64,000 bases of DNA from Platycnemis pennipes (lineage: Eukaryota; Arthropoda; Insecta; Odonata; Platycnemididae): positions 73,206,645 to 73,270,644 of the forward strand of contig OW121853.1 of NCBI GenBank assembly GCA_933228895.1. The letters run 5' to 3'. Under the pieces are notes generated by a model, which had not been told where the DNA came from, made no database searches, and was given only the letters and a program-made list of their open reading frames with translations. Shown here piece by piece: positions 45,310 to 55,717 of this stretch. The translations under genes and the position numbers were made by a program. The number at the start of each line of letters is the position of its first letter. The first letter of the stretch is position 1.

Positions 45310-46049
45310 GCGGAATGATTGCAGAACTCGAGATAAGTCGATTTTTAACACTGTGGAATCAGTGTCCGTTCAAGTCAAGTGTTCTTAGTATGTACTCGAG
45401 CTTAATTTGAGTGACTTTGATACTTTTTACCCAACATTTTGCAGCGTTGACTAAGCATGCGCGAGAAAAATATTAAATCACCTTTGGATTTATTTAGCAT
45501 TTAACTCAACATCATCATTTCCATTAACCAAAAACTCCTAAATTGGTTTGACGGAGCTCTCCACTCTATTCCCAGGTATCAGTTTACCACTTTTTACAAA
45601 ATTTATTTTAGATATTTTTCTCTTTCACATCAGTCACCACTACTAGGTCTATATTTTAAACAATACGAGGTCTTCCTTTTTCATTTCACCTGTTCAATTT
45701 TCCGTTAACGATTATATCCATCAGGTCATGTCCCAAGATGTGGCCGATTAGGTAGTCCCGTCTTCTTTTTAAAAAGTTCAGCAGACTTCTCGTTTCTCTC
45801 CTTCTTTTCAAGGCTGAACCATTCTCGATCGAGTTTGGATAGTACGTGCTTGAATTAAAAAGTCGCACATTTTAAATGCCCTCACCCACGGCACCTCCGC
45901 CGCTGCACGTTCCAATTTATCGTCCTTTCAGAGGATATAGCAGCGCATGCGCAAGATAGCCAGAATCTCATGAAAAAAATGTAGAGTGAATGTTCTCTTC
46001 ACTATAATTTACAACGGATAGGTTGGCGGAAGATTTCGATACATATTTA
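45310..46049. other. No recognised gene
   Basis: Minus-strand text near 45868-45690 (RRETRSLLNFLKRRRDYLIG then GHDLMDIIVNGKLN) resembles the C-terminal region of the RTE family (compare 62880-62970), so a small RTE relic is likely. Nothing else was recognised. Confidence 0.4.
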
Positions 46050-46254
46050 AAGCCCCACGTATGATGTTAAATTTGAGCAAATAAATGAGATAAAAGATAA
46101 AGATCGTCGTACCGATGGATTTGAATGTCATTTTTCCCGCGTACTATAAGAAAACATAATAGGCAGAATAGCAAAGGTATTGGCATGCTTGGTGATCTTC
46201 ACCCCCTGCCACACACCCTCGCGTTGACTTGCAGGGTATCGTGTAGATGTAGAT
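46050..46254 (+). mobile_element. LINE A2 3' fragment, internally deleted
   Basis: Degraded C-terminal codons (about 46050-46160) jump directly to the last 70 bp of the A2 3' UTR and the GTAGATGTAGATG tail, skipping most of the UTR. Confidence 0.75.
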
Positions 46255-46335
46255 GAAGTGTTCATGTTATCCGTGGGTTAGGGGAACAATCGGAAATGGG
46301 GGGGGGGGGGAAACAGTAAGTGGGGAGGATAATAA

Positions 46336-46400
46336 CTACATCTACATCTACATAATACCCTGCAAGCCACCACAAGGGTTTGTGGCAGGGGTGTGACTTG
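46336..46400 (-). mobile_element. LINE A1 tail fragment
   Basis: (CTACAT)n, then the reversed A1 end (AATACCCTGCAAGCCACCAC and GTTTGTGGCAGGGG). About 65 bp. Confidence 0.8.
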
Positions 46401-46469
46401 GCTGGAGGAGGGGGGTTATGAAGATGGGTCAAGTTAGGGAGGAGAGAATAGGTAAGGTCAGGAAGGGAG

Positions 46470-47165
46470 AGTTGGAAGGGAACATATGTTGGTGTAACAA
46501 TTGCACGTTGTTTTTGATTGCAGACGTTATCTCCAACTGCTCAAGAAAGTTCAGCTTGTGGCCTTTGCACTGGGCGTGGTGCACTTTGGGGATGAAGTCA
46601 CTGGTGCAGTGGCGTAGCCAGGATGTTCTCCAGGGGGGGGCAAAAATAAGTTGACGTTCCATAACTAAAGTTTGTTTTTGCCCCTTCATGAAAAATGTTA
46701 AGATTTCTTAATACAATTTGTATTTATTATATTTCTCCCTCTCGTTGAATTTCAACGGGCACTTTCAGCTAGTTGACCTGTAATTTTCTGTAATGTAATG
46801 TAAAATGAGCCAGGGGGGGGGGGGGGCAAGTGCCCCAACCTGCCCCACCGTGGTTACGCCCGTTACGCCCATGCACTGGTGTGGTCTTCTTCAATGAGGT
46901 GTTTGGCAAATTAGGAGCTATAATCCCCTTTTATTAAACAGTTGTTCTGTTCTCTCACACGGGTGTGAATAGCTCGTCCAGTTTGACCAATATAAGAGGC
47001 ATCACAGTTAGTATCTTGAAGCATGTATACATCATTTCTGTTTGAGACCTCATATTTGCTCTTGGAATTGAAAATTAGCTTACGTAGAGTATAGGGGTTA
47101 TAAAAGGATATTCTGAATTTGTTTCGGGATGTAATTAGTTGTACAATGAGAAACCTTACCAATAA
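46470..47165 (-). pseudogene. Penelope/Neptune-like GIY-YIG fragment split by a MITE
   Basis: The minus-strand frame reads NDVYMLQDTNCDASYIGQTG then RAIHTRVREQNN, a GIY-YIG nuclease start. It continues through a stop to FAKHLIEEDHTS. After removal of the MITE at 46607-46873 the frame proceeds with DFIPKVHHAQCKGHKLNFLE and QLEITSAIKNNVQL, the usual tail of these proteins. One stop within the nuclease (after KGDYSS) marks it as a pseudogene. It is likely another PLE lineage than the ones at 2.3 and 57.5 kb. Confidence 0.75.
46607..46873. mobile_element. hAT-like MITE (267 bp)
   Basis: It starts CAGTGGCGTAGCCAGG and ends in the inverted counterpart ACGCCCATG. It is flanked by CACTGGTG at 46599-46606 and 46874-46881, an 8-bp duplication. 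It contains a poly-G run. It interrupts a PLE coding fragment, whose frame is restored when it is removed. Confidence 0.85.
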
Positions 47166-48101
47166 ATGGGATTTTGCACCAAAGTTTTATAGAAATCTCA
47201 TGTTGGGGGGCAGATAAATCCGTAATTAAGGAGGTCCCAACGTGACTTCGCGATTAAAAATACCGTCAAAAAGCTATGTTATTTAATGAATAAATACGGA
47301 TCCATAAAAACACCTTTATGGAAAATCATCTATAGGGTGATAACGCATACACAATAATTGTATGAGTATGTATTGTATGCGTATGCTATTATATAGCGCA
47401 TTGTAGTTGCATTCCATTTTTTACAAGCTCTTTTAACTCATTTTGACTTCGAAACATGACTGACGTGTTGTTGCCACGTTTAATTTATAATGTGAGAATA
47501 CATGGTCAATCCCTAATATGTATTCTAAAATGGGTTAAATATTTTCTTACTTGGTTTTAAACTATTCCTTTGAAAATACAACTCTTTGTTTTGAATGTTA
47601 TTAATATTGATCTTTTTGAAAAATCTTTGGAAACAATGACGCTGCAACCATTGGTATTAATTGCACCAATGTCAATAACCAATGAAATATTCAAATTGCA
47701 TAAAAAATATAAGAAGGACCTTGGTCTTATTCTAATACTCGCCACGTTCATGTAACGAAGGCTTTTCTGCCTTTTTTCGAGCAAACACAAATAAATATTA
47801 ACTAAACAAGTGTGGTAACGCGAGCACTTTTTCTCAGTGCTAAATTCGACATAAAATTGTGCATAGTATGCTGGTTTTTCGTTAAAACGACATTTCTCTT
47901 CACATTATCAATCTGCAAATTTTACTGCAAGAGCCGTGCTCTGCCGTATAACCAAGTATAAAATAGCTGATTTTCAACTTCTTTGTTCTTCAAATATATG
48001 ATGGAAAGGCCTCATTATTTTATTGCCAATCTAGAGAAGGGCCAAAAAATTATGTGTCCTGAAATTTTCACAAAAATGACATCTACTTCATAATTCAGTG
48101 G
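47166..48101. other. No recognised feature
   Basis: AT-rich. An open frame on both strands at 47557-47790 lacks any motif. Confidence 0.45.
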
Positions 48102-49509
48102 AGCCTCCTTAGGACTTCTTCGTTTGTCATTCAGTCGATCCATTTAATCTTCATCATTCTTTGGTAACACCACATTTCAAATGCTTCCAGCCTGGACTGC
48201 TCTGCTGCTGTTATTGTCCATGCTTCGCTGTCATATAGTATAATGCTCCAGATGTATGTTGTAATGATGTGTTTCCTCTCTTCCACGCTTGTATTTGCAG
48301 CTGTAAGCAGAATCTTCTTCTGGTAAAATGCCCTTTTCGCTTGGGCAATTCTACTGGCAATTTCTCTTTTACTTCTTCCATCGCTGGTTACTCGGCTTCC
48401 CAGGTAACAGAACTCTTCCACCTCCTCGATTTTTAGTTTTCCTAGTTTAACATAGTTCCTGGATTCCTTTCTCCTACTGCATACCAGTACCTTAGTTTTC
48501 TTTTTATTGATCTTTAGATGATATCTAGCGATTATCCTTTCCATATTTCCTGGTGTCTTCTTTAAATCTCCTTCTGTTTCTGCCATGACTACTATGTCAT
48601 CGGCAAATCGTAGCATGCTGATTTTCTCCCCGAGGATATTCCCTCCCGAAGACTTTTCTTTGACTTCTTGGATGTATTTCTCGATGTAGATGTTGAATAA
48701 TACGGGAGACAGTGCACAGCCTTGCCTCACTCCTTTCTTTACGCTTGCTTCTGTAGGTACTGCTGGGTCCTGATTTGATTATGGCCACCTGGTTTTTATA
48801 CAAGCTGTGGATAACTCTTCGGTCATTGTATGATACTCCAATTTCTTTCAGAATCTTTAGCATCATGTTCCAATCCACATTGACAATGCATTCTCCAAAT
48901 CTACAAATGCAACAAACGTCGGTAGATTCTTCTCTACTCTCTTCTCTATAAGTAGCCTGAGGTCCAAAATTGCTTCTCTTGTGCCCTTGTTTCTTCTGAA
49001 CTCAAATTGGTCCTCTTCCAGGAACTCCTCAGCTTTTCGTTCTATTCTTCTATAGATGATTCTCGTCAATATCTTCGAGGCATATGTCGTCAGGCTTATG
49101 GTCCTATAATGTTCACATTTCTCAGTCCTCTTTTTTTTGGCAATGGGGATGATGATGTTCTTCTCAAAGTCAGTGGGTATCTCTCATGTAATGTACATAC
49201 ATACATATCGCAGATGGTTTTGTACAGCTGAGTTAATGTCTTCTCTCCGAAAGTTTTAAGTAGTTCGGCAGGAATATCATCTATTCCCAAAAACTTATTT
49301 ATCCTCAGGTCCCTTACAGCTGCGTCAAATTCTGATCTTAAGATCGAGGCTCCCAAATCCTCCTTATTGACTTCATTTTCCTCTTCGACAGGTAACTTTT
49401 GCGCTAATAATGCTTCCATTGTACAACTCTTCCAAGTATTTCTTCCATCTCTTCACTTCATCCTCATGTTATATTAAGGGTTCTCCATTCTGGTATCTGA
49501 TGCTGTTAC
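48102..49509 (-). pseudogene. RTE-type LINE, inverted segment: RT and C-terminus
   Basis: Reading leftward: INKFLGIDDIPAELLKTFGE (49270), RIIYRRIERKAEEFLEEDQF (49040), GVSYNDRRVIHSLYKNQVA (48830), RQGCALSPVLFNIYIEKYI (48720), LRFADDIVVMAETEGDL (48610), EEFCYLGSRVTSDGRSKREI (48410) and KRAFYQKKILLTAANTS (48320), ending near KIKWID at 48131. Several frameshifts are present. The order is the same as in the full copy at 59787-63131 but interrupted on its right by the DNA transposon at 49510. It stops short of the 3' end, as expected for the inverted part of a twin-primed insertion. Confidence 0.85.
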
Positions 49510-49863
49510 TAGTGGGGGAGTTAGTGAGAGGTACCTTGCATTTTGTGATTAAAGAATGCCACTTTGCACACGTGTTCCTGGGACCACATAGGACCATTTA
49601 AGATGTGTAGCCACTGCCGGCAACAGTGCAGGGGCCGTGTATTGCGGGTTGCATATCTCGCCGGCGAAGTACTGTTTTTTGGTCATACACGACTATGTTG
49701 CGTGATTTGCACGCAGAAAGCATGATTTCCGCGTATATCTGACGCGTATATGACGAATATGAATGGACAAATTAAGCAAATGATTTGACAATTTCCACGT
49801 GACAGTCGAAAAGCAGTTCTTAAGCATGCGAGTCCGCTGGATGCATATTCTGCAGGTAGATGC

Positions 49864-50768
49864 CTAACTCTCGTGCTTCTTACTGTATCTTCTGGTGCCG
49901 ATTCCCGCGGCAATCCTAAAAAAGAAAAAATGTTTACGTGCCAAATCAAATATTGAGTGCTGTACCCTCACAGAAAAAAACCTAACTCGCTTCTCCAGAC
50001 AGTCTGTGCTACATAAGAGAGATAGCTGTTCCATGGAAAGCAGTTTGCGCTGTGGCCAATGCCGTATTGTGGTCGACATTATTGACAGCCGCTGTTGTGA
50101 ATAGGCCTTTCTTGACTTTTGGGGGACAGACCACACCATCCCGACGGTAAGTCGCGCACACCTCATTAGCTCTTTCAGTAATGATAGACTGCAGTCGGTG
50201 ATAGGATACCTAGCCGATACGTGCTGTCGATAAGTCCCTTCTTGCGAGTTTCTGCATTAAGTTTCGTCGCTAGGTAAACAGGGGCAGCAGTCTCTTGGCT
50301 TCTGTTGTGTTGCTTTGCCTCGCCCCTCTTGGTATTCTTGACTGAATGGTAGAATATGAGCTCTGCTATACGCTTTGCCTCATCGTGATCACTGTGGGCA
50401 GACTTTGATGCCGAGGAAGGGCCGTTGATAATCTTTTTCAGCAAAGCTATGAGGGACACAGGTACACCGCCGTTGCAGCTACCGTCTTCAGTATTCCCGC
50501 CGAACATATCAGATCTCACTATCTTCGCAGCTTCACCCAAAGGGGCACCGTCTGAATCAAAATCTCGGGCAGCCATAGAACGCACTGCAAAGTCGACATT
50601 TTCCCTGAAAGTTATGAGACTTTCCAATCCTTTCCGGTTGCAAGAATGTAGGTAAGGACATTCCTCCAATAATTTGTCCTTAAGTCACGTTGAATGTATG
50701 TCGTAGTTATATCAGAGCTCTTTCATAGCACCTGCCTGTAGCTTCGCAAGATATGCCATGCTGAAGAC
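49864..50768 (-). pseudogene. Transposon X gene, downstream part (frameshifted)
   Basis: Conceptual frames read LEECPYLHSCNRKG, FRENVDFAVRSMAARDFDSD, GEAAKIVRSDMFGG and ETAAPVYLATKLNAETRKKG. After shifts near 50200 they read GVVCPPKVKKGLFTTAAVNN then VDHNT and FHGTAISL. I recall a family of uncharacterised transposon-borne proteins in arthropods and cnidarians with the same GVVCP...GLFTTAAVDNIDHN...FHGTGISL signature. The function is unknown, though a transposase is the natural guess. There are stops upstream at about 50690-50715 and others. It is separated from its N-terminal part by the element at 50769-52615. Confidence 0.7.
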
Positions 50769-52615
50769 GGGAATGGGACACTTCGGCGCGGCCTCCTCGG
50801 CGCGGCCGTCTCGGCGCAAGCCCATCTCGGCTCGGGCCACCTCGGCGCGGAGAACAGAGACGTTAAGTACCGGGACAGATGCTCATGTAAAAATACTAAT
50901 GGGACCGAGTATTTGCTTCTTTAACAGACAACTTTGCAAAAGCTATTGTTGAAAATGATCATGCCTTGCCAGGCAACATACCTTAATGCCAAAAATTATA
51001 AATTATATTGACGACTATTTTTATGGGACATATAGATAGAAGAGTGAGTTTAATTATATGAAACTATTCATAAGGACGTATCGATACCAATGTATCATTT
51101 CACTACTAATATTCAGTTACTGTGTCCCGTAATTTACTACATTTTTTATACTTTACATTAGCGTTTAGAATTTTGCTTGTTGGACTGAAAAATACAGTTG
51201 TACTGTCTTCACAAAAATATAATGTTCATTTAATTATTATACTGTTTATCAATGTATCTAAAGTATTACAAATATTAAAAGTAATAGAAGCTGTGAATCA
51301 TTATAAAATCGTAAATTGAAATACAAAATAAATCACATGCAAAAATATAAGGTTAACGGGCTATCAGAAGAAGCTGCAGTTATTTTATCAACACCAGCCA
51401 TAGCAGGTTACGCCATGAAGATAAAATTAGAGGGATACGTCTAGATAAAGAACCCCGTATTCTGGCAGCGTATTTTAAATAAGGTCTAACAAGGGAAAAG
51501 TCGCTAATTTCTCGTACATGTTCGTCATGTTTGCCCAGTACTCTTTTGCTGAATCCCAGTCGATATTTACATCTACCCAGATATAATTTATATTACCCAG
51601 ATGAATCCCAGTTTAACGATTAGCTTGACCCATAATTTCTCTTATGTGTTTACCCCAAGGAAGATCATGTGTTAGTAATATTCCAAGATATTTAGCATGC
51701 ATGTTTAGACTCCATGTTTGTAAATTTATTATTCATTATGCAATAATTTTTGGGGGAGAGGTAGTCTTTTTCCAAAAATTCATTACCACACATTTTTTAA
51801 AATATATTTGCTACTGCCATGTATCACGACATTTCTCAATTGCTAATATGTCTTCATGCAAGGATTCTTTATCGCTGGACTAATAATTTCTCTGTAGACC
51901 ACTGAATCATCGGCAAATAGAATCTTACTTTTTACCTCCTTATTGATATCATTTATGTACAGAAGGAAATTTAAAACGGAAAACTTTACTGAAGTAGTTA
52001 GGTATATGTTAAGAACTCCTGCGTAGTATGCTAGATTTGACCAGATAAATAAGATTAGAGAGATGGCTTGTTATACCGATAGATTTAAAATGTCATATTT
52101 CCCTCTTACCATTAGAAAATATAATAGGCGGCATAGCATATTTAAAGGTAGGTGAAAAATTGTTAGAGTAGCCTGTAGTGGTAGCTCTTCGTTGCATGGT
52201 TAGCATTACATGGTAGCTCCAGTTGCATAGTCAGTCAATAGTGAATGTTTGGTGTTCCTAACCCCCTGCCACACACCCTCGCGGGGGCTTGCAGGGTACC
52301 ACGTTGATGTAAAAGTATATACATCCATGCTCAAATTTCTCGTCAAAAGTTCTCTCATATTAGTAAACACCTCTTTCGTCAAAGAAATTCCCCTCCTACT
52401 GCGTCCATTTCCATTTAAGATATAATCCCAAGTAAACAAACTACCTCCTACACTTCATTTTAAATGTGGTCCATATATATGTCCACACTTAGAAACATCC
52501 AGTATTAAATACTTTGGCCTCGCCGTGATGGTCCGCGCTGAGGTGGCCTGCGCCGAGTGGGGCCTGCGCCGAGGTGGCTTGCGCCGAGGCGGCCGCGCCG
52601 AGTTGTACTAGACCC
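50769..52615. mobile_element. Mutator-like element nested in transposon X (1.85 kb)
   Basis: The ends are GGGAATGGGACACTTCGGCGCGG and, inverted, GGGTCTAGTACAACTCGGCGCGG. They are flanked by identical 9-bp duplications GCTGAAGAC (50760-50768 and 52616-52624). A 9-bp duplication and GGG ends fit Mutator-like elements. The subterminal zones are arrays of CCTCGGCGCGGCC-type units. No transposase is visible. LINE A sequence fills the interior. Confidence 0.85.
51447..52318 (+). mobile_element. LINE A copy with 5' inversion inside the Mutator-like element
   Basis: 51447-51966 is LINE A1-like RT sequence on the minus strand (AAGGTCTAACAAGGGAAAAGTCG; CTGAATCATCGGCAAATAG). 51967-52318 is the plus-strand 3' part (GAAAACTTTACTGAAGTAGTTAGG; CCCCCTGCCACACACCCTCGCG; GGTACCACGTTGATG tail). 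Inverted 5' part followed by direct 3' part is the twin-priming pattern. An 11-bp ATCCCAGTTTAACG/ATCCCAGTCG duplication near 51553-51610 shows an extra small rearrangement. Confidence 0.65.
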
Positions 52616-53123
52616 GCTGAAGACTGCATTATCCCCGGCCGTTTCGCGAGTTTCGTTGATGTAAGCCACTAGACCCGCGAAAGCGATGCTGCAAATCTGG
52701 CGCCGTGAGTTGTTAGCACTTGAGTCATTCACTGGCTCTTCTCCTGTTTTTGTACTCAGTGAGACATTTATTGTGGTATTGTGCCTCTAATAATATTAAG
52801 TCACAGCGTTCAGAAATATTTGCTAAAACCTTCGAATCTTTGAGTGCAAAGGCACAGTCAGTAATAGTTTGACAGCAAGATGTCATTCTCACGTTACTCA
52901 GGTTATTTAATCTGGAGCCCGGAAAATCACAAAAGAGGCAGGTTCCTTGTTTGTACTCGGTAGAGTGGCACCTTCGAGTTTTGACTGGTGACCACGCTGG
53001 TGACGCATGCGAAGGATCTGCCTCTTGTCTCCTCTTCTTAGTTCTCTCCTGAGCTCTCTGAAGCTTTGTGCTGTTGCACTCTAAGTAACATGATTTGTAC
53101 CACGATACCTTGTTTTCAATCAT
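52616..53123 (-). pseudogene. Transposon X gene, N-terminal part
   Basis: Reading leftward: a Cys-containing N-terminus (CYLECNSTKLQRAQERTKKR), GTCLFCDFPG, SKVLANISERCDLILLEAQY and HNKCLTEYKNRRR. After a frameshift near 52728 comes SIAFAGLVAYINETRETAGD then NAVF, ending at the 9-bp duplication. The paired CxxC and HxxxC residues suggest zinc binding. The frame continues, interrupted, at 50768. Confidence 0.7.
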
Positions 53124-54064
53124 AGTTTTCTTTAAACCCGCGTCGATGTTCAGGGAAGGTATGTCCAGATCAAAAGGAAGTTCTCCGATCTCGTAGAAAG
53201 CAAGTAAATTTTTCGCTAGTGAATCATAACCTTCATCTATTGTGGACCGTGTATTTTTTTAAGGATTAATCAGCCTTTCATTTGTGTTGGTTCGACACAG
53301 CATGCAGCGTTCTCACTCGATGCCTGACATGATACAACTATGCAAATAACACCCAACCCCCTTCAAACTTAAAGTATCCTCCACCTTAAACTAAAGGAAA
53401 AAAGAAGGAATGATTCGTAACTGTCACCATCAACAACTAATACCATCCAAACGCCACACTGAAAACCTTTGTGAATAGGAAGAATAACGATCGTTATTAC
53501 TTACATGTACGAAGTAGAGCGTCACAACACATACACAACACTATAGCGGAATATCTATACAAACACCTAACTTATAAACGCACACTACCGAACACGCTGA
53601 ACTTACAGCTTATTGTCCGTCAACACCACTTTTCTCACTCAAAACACGACTGGACGTATGTGACTTGCAACGGCGCTACTACAGCGCAAGCGTCCGACAA
53701 GCCCAGCGTACGACATGGGCGCCAGTTCCTCTGAGTATTGTTACTGTGTCTTCAGCATATAAAATGTATACTTTGTGCGACAGAACACTTAATTTGTGCA
53801 CTCATATTCGTCATATACGCGTCAGATATACGCGGAAATCATCCTATCTGCGTGCAAATCACGCAACATAGTCGTGTATGACCAAAAAACAGTACTTCGC
53901 CGGCGAGATATGCAACCCGCAATACACGGCCCCTGCACTGTTGCCGGCAGTGGCTACACATCTTAAATGGTCCTATGTGGTCCCCGGAACACGTGTGCAA
54001 AGTGGCATTCTTTAATCACAAAATGCAAGGTACCCCCTGAAATAGGACATTAACGCCCCCACTA

Positions 54065-54715
54065 TACAACTTGCAGCCCGTTTCTTGAAGTGATTCCTCA
54101 CCATTCTGTAGAAACTTTCACATTTCCCATGCTTTTCTCGCTTTACGGTTTATTTCATTCCTCATTCTTTTGTAGCGAAATTGTCCTTCAGTTTCCACAT
54201 TTTTATATTTTACTTCTCTCTTCAATCAATTCCAACACTTGTTCTGTAATCCATGGCTTCTTCTTGACAACTTTTCTTCTTCCCAGAACTTCTTTTTCTG
54301 CTTCCTGTAGCCCAATTTTGATGTTTTCCTTTCTCTTTTCCAGTGATTTTACAGTCAGATTCTCTTCTATCTTGTTTTCCACTGCCTTCTGAATGGCCAG
54401 CCGTTGTTGAGGTTCCTTTAGTTTCTCTACTTGCCATACGTTCTTGATTGATTTCTTCAATTTCTTGACTTGTTAAGTGGCATTTCATCATCACTAAGTT
54501 ATGGTCACTGTCAATATCTGCACCAGGGTAGCTTTTGCAGTTCTTCACCTGGTTTCTGAACCTCTGCTTCACTAAAATGTAGTCAATTTGGAATCTTCTT
54601 CTATCTACGGTTTTTTTCCAGGTATATCTTCTCCGCTGGTGGTTTTTAAACGATGTGTTTGCTACCACCAACTTGTGTTGTGTGCAGAATTCTATCAGTC
54701 TGTCTCATCTCTCAG
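54065..54715 (-). pseudogene. RTE-type LINE, inverted segment: endonuclease end and linker
   Basis: Reading leftward: LVVANTSFKNHQRRRYTWKK, RRRFQIDYILVKQRFRNQVK, SYPGADIDSDHNLVMMKCHL (the endonuclease SDH box), a frameshift, then NVWQVEKLKEPQQRLAIQKA and GRRKVVKKKPWITEQVLELI. It continues at 49507 once transposon X is removed. Confidence 0.85.
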
Positions 54716-54768
54716 TGGAGAGCTGCGTCAAACCAATCTGAGGATTGATGACTAATGATGATGATGAA
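54716..54768 (+). mobile_element. RTE 3' end in direct orientation
   Basis: GTGGAGAGCTGCGTCAAACC, then GGATTGATGACTAATGATGATGATGA: the last codons (AASNQS equivalent) and GAT tail of the RTE family on the plus strand. It is joined at 54715/54716 to the inverted segment. Confidence 0.85.
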
Positions 54769-55119
54769 AGAAGACAAAACATTTCGAAGGATTCTTCACG
54801 AGTCTTTATACGGGGTAGTCTCTCCATCTCAGCAGACGTTTCGATGAACGACTCCGTCGACATTTTCTGTATCTCTATGGCTTTGAAGACGCGTTGTTTA
54901 GTTTGTAAAGCACATAATTAATATTCTTCATCCGCCTTAATCTGTCCTTATATCGAGGAAAGTCACTCCCCAGCCCCTAATCTCTTCTTGGGGGTGCTTG
55001 ATCGCTTGAATGGAAGCTTTGTTTCGTTGGCCTTGGCCGGTGGGGGATCTCGCCCAGACTATTTGGGGCATTGGACTCTCGACCAATCCCTCGCGTTATA
55101 AGCAATAAATTTTAAGCGG
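54769..55119. other. No recognised feature
   Basis: Short ORFs only. Possible further transposon debris; nothing supportable. Confidence 0.4.
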
Positions 55120-55717
55120 CTCTCGGACGCCGAGAGATTTGAAAAGGATGACGTAATGGGACAGCATTCGAAACAGGCGCGACTTCACAGACTGGCTGGG
55201 GGTGGGCATAGTGGCAGTAAAGATAGGGAGAGCGGAGATACTGTGAGTCATAGCCAGGAGGCACCCAGGAAAACAGATTGTTCTCTGTAAGGTATGTGGC
55301 AGAAAGGTTGCGACTACAATAACAACATCGGATATTAATAAGGTCCACGATCGAGGGCTAAAAATGTGGATTAGATAAGCCATTGGATTATCAGGAGGGA
55401 TTATCAAATAATAAAAAACAACAAAGCGTATTACCTTCATGCAGGTCTTTCCCCGGGGGAGCAATCTTGGAAGAAATTGACAGAACATGCAGAGTAGTTT
55501 TAGAAGGTCAGCGAAAAACACATAAAATGAACGAACATGCTAAACCATCAAAGGTGATAGGTGGATCAAATAGTGGGCCCGTTAAACAATTATCGAGGAA
55601 AATTTTAGCTGGGGATAGCCACTAAGAGAGAAAGAGTTTGGGAGAAAGAATTTCAGGGATAGTGGTGAATTGTCGTAGTTTAAGAAATAAAGTAGCAGAA
55701 TTCCACCACCTCATAAA
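55120..55717 (+). pseudogene. LINE A 5' part: ORF1 end and endonuclease start
   Basis: Conceptual text has LCKVCGRKVATTITTSDINK (a Cys-Cys pair typical of ORF1-type zinc binding), VHDRGLKMWIR, several stops, then GISGIVVNCRSLRNK-like sequence: the frame at 55638 reads GERISGIVVNCRSLRNKVAE then FHHLI. The last piece matches the first beta-strand (NxRSLxNK) of an apurinic-type LINE endonuclease. This is the only 5' LINE sequence of this kind in the window. Assignment to LINE A is by adjacency and style. Confidence 0.5.

Larger units (their letters stand above)
49510..54064 (-). mobile_element. DNA transposon X, 4.6 kb, with ~250-bp inverted repeats
   Basis: The left end TAGTGGGGGAGTTAGTG and right end (reverse complement TAGTGGGGGCGTTAATG) are inverted. 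The similarity continues inward for about 250 bp (for example GGTACCTTGCATTTTGTGATTAAAG and GCCGGCGAAGTACTG). The flanks TAC at 49507-49509 and 54065-54067 form a 3-bp duplication, or TA under another reading. The interrupted RTE sequence rejoins at the correct length when it is removed. It carries a broken gene on the minus strand and a nested Mutator-like element. The superfamily is unresolved. Confidence 0.88.

Noticed and set aside
46298..46312. Poly-G run as a functional G-quadruplex site
   Set aside because: A single homopolymer in transposon-rich sequence; nothing else supports a role and it could be an assembly or sequencing artefact.
49510..54064. CACTA/EnSpm assignment for transposon X from its CACTA-ending terminus
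   Set aside because: In CACTA elements CACTA is at the 5' end of each inverted repeat; here the element starts TAGTG and ends CACTA, the reverse polarity.
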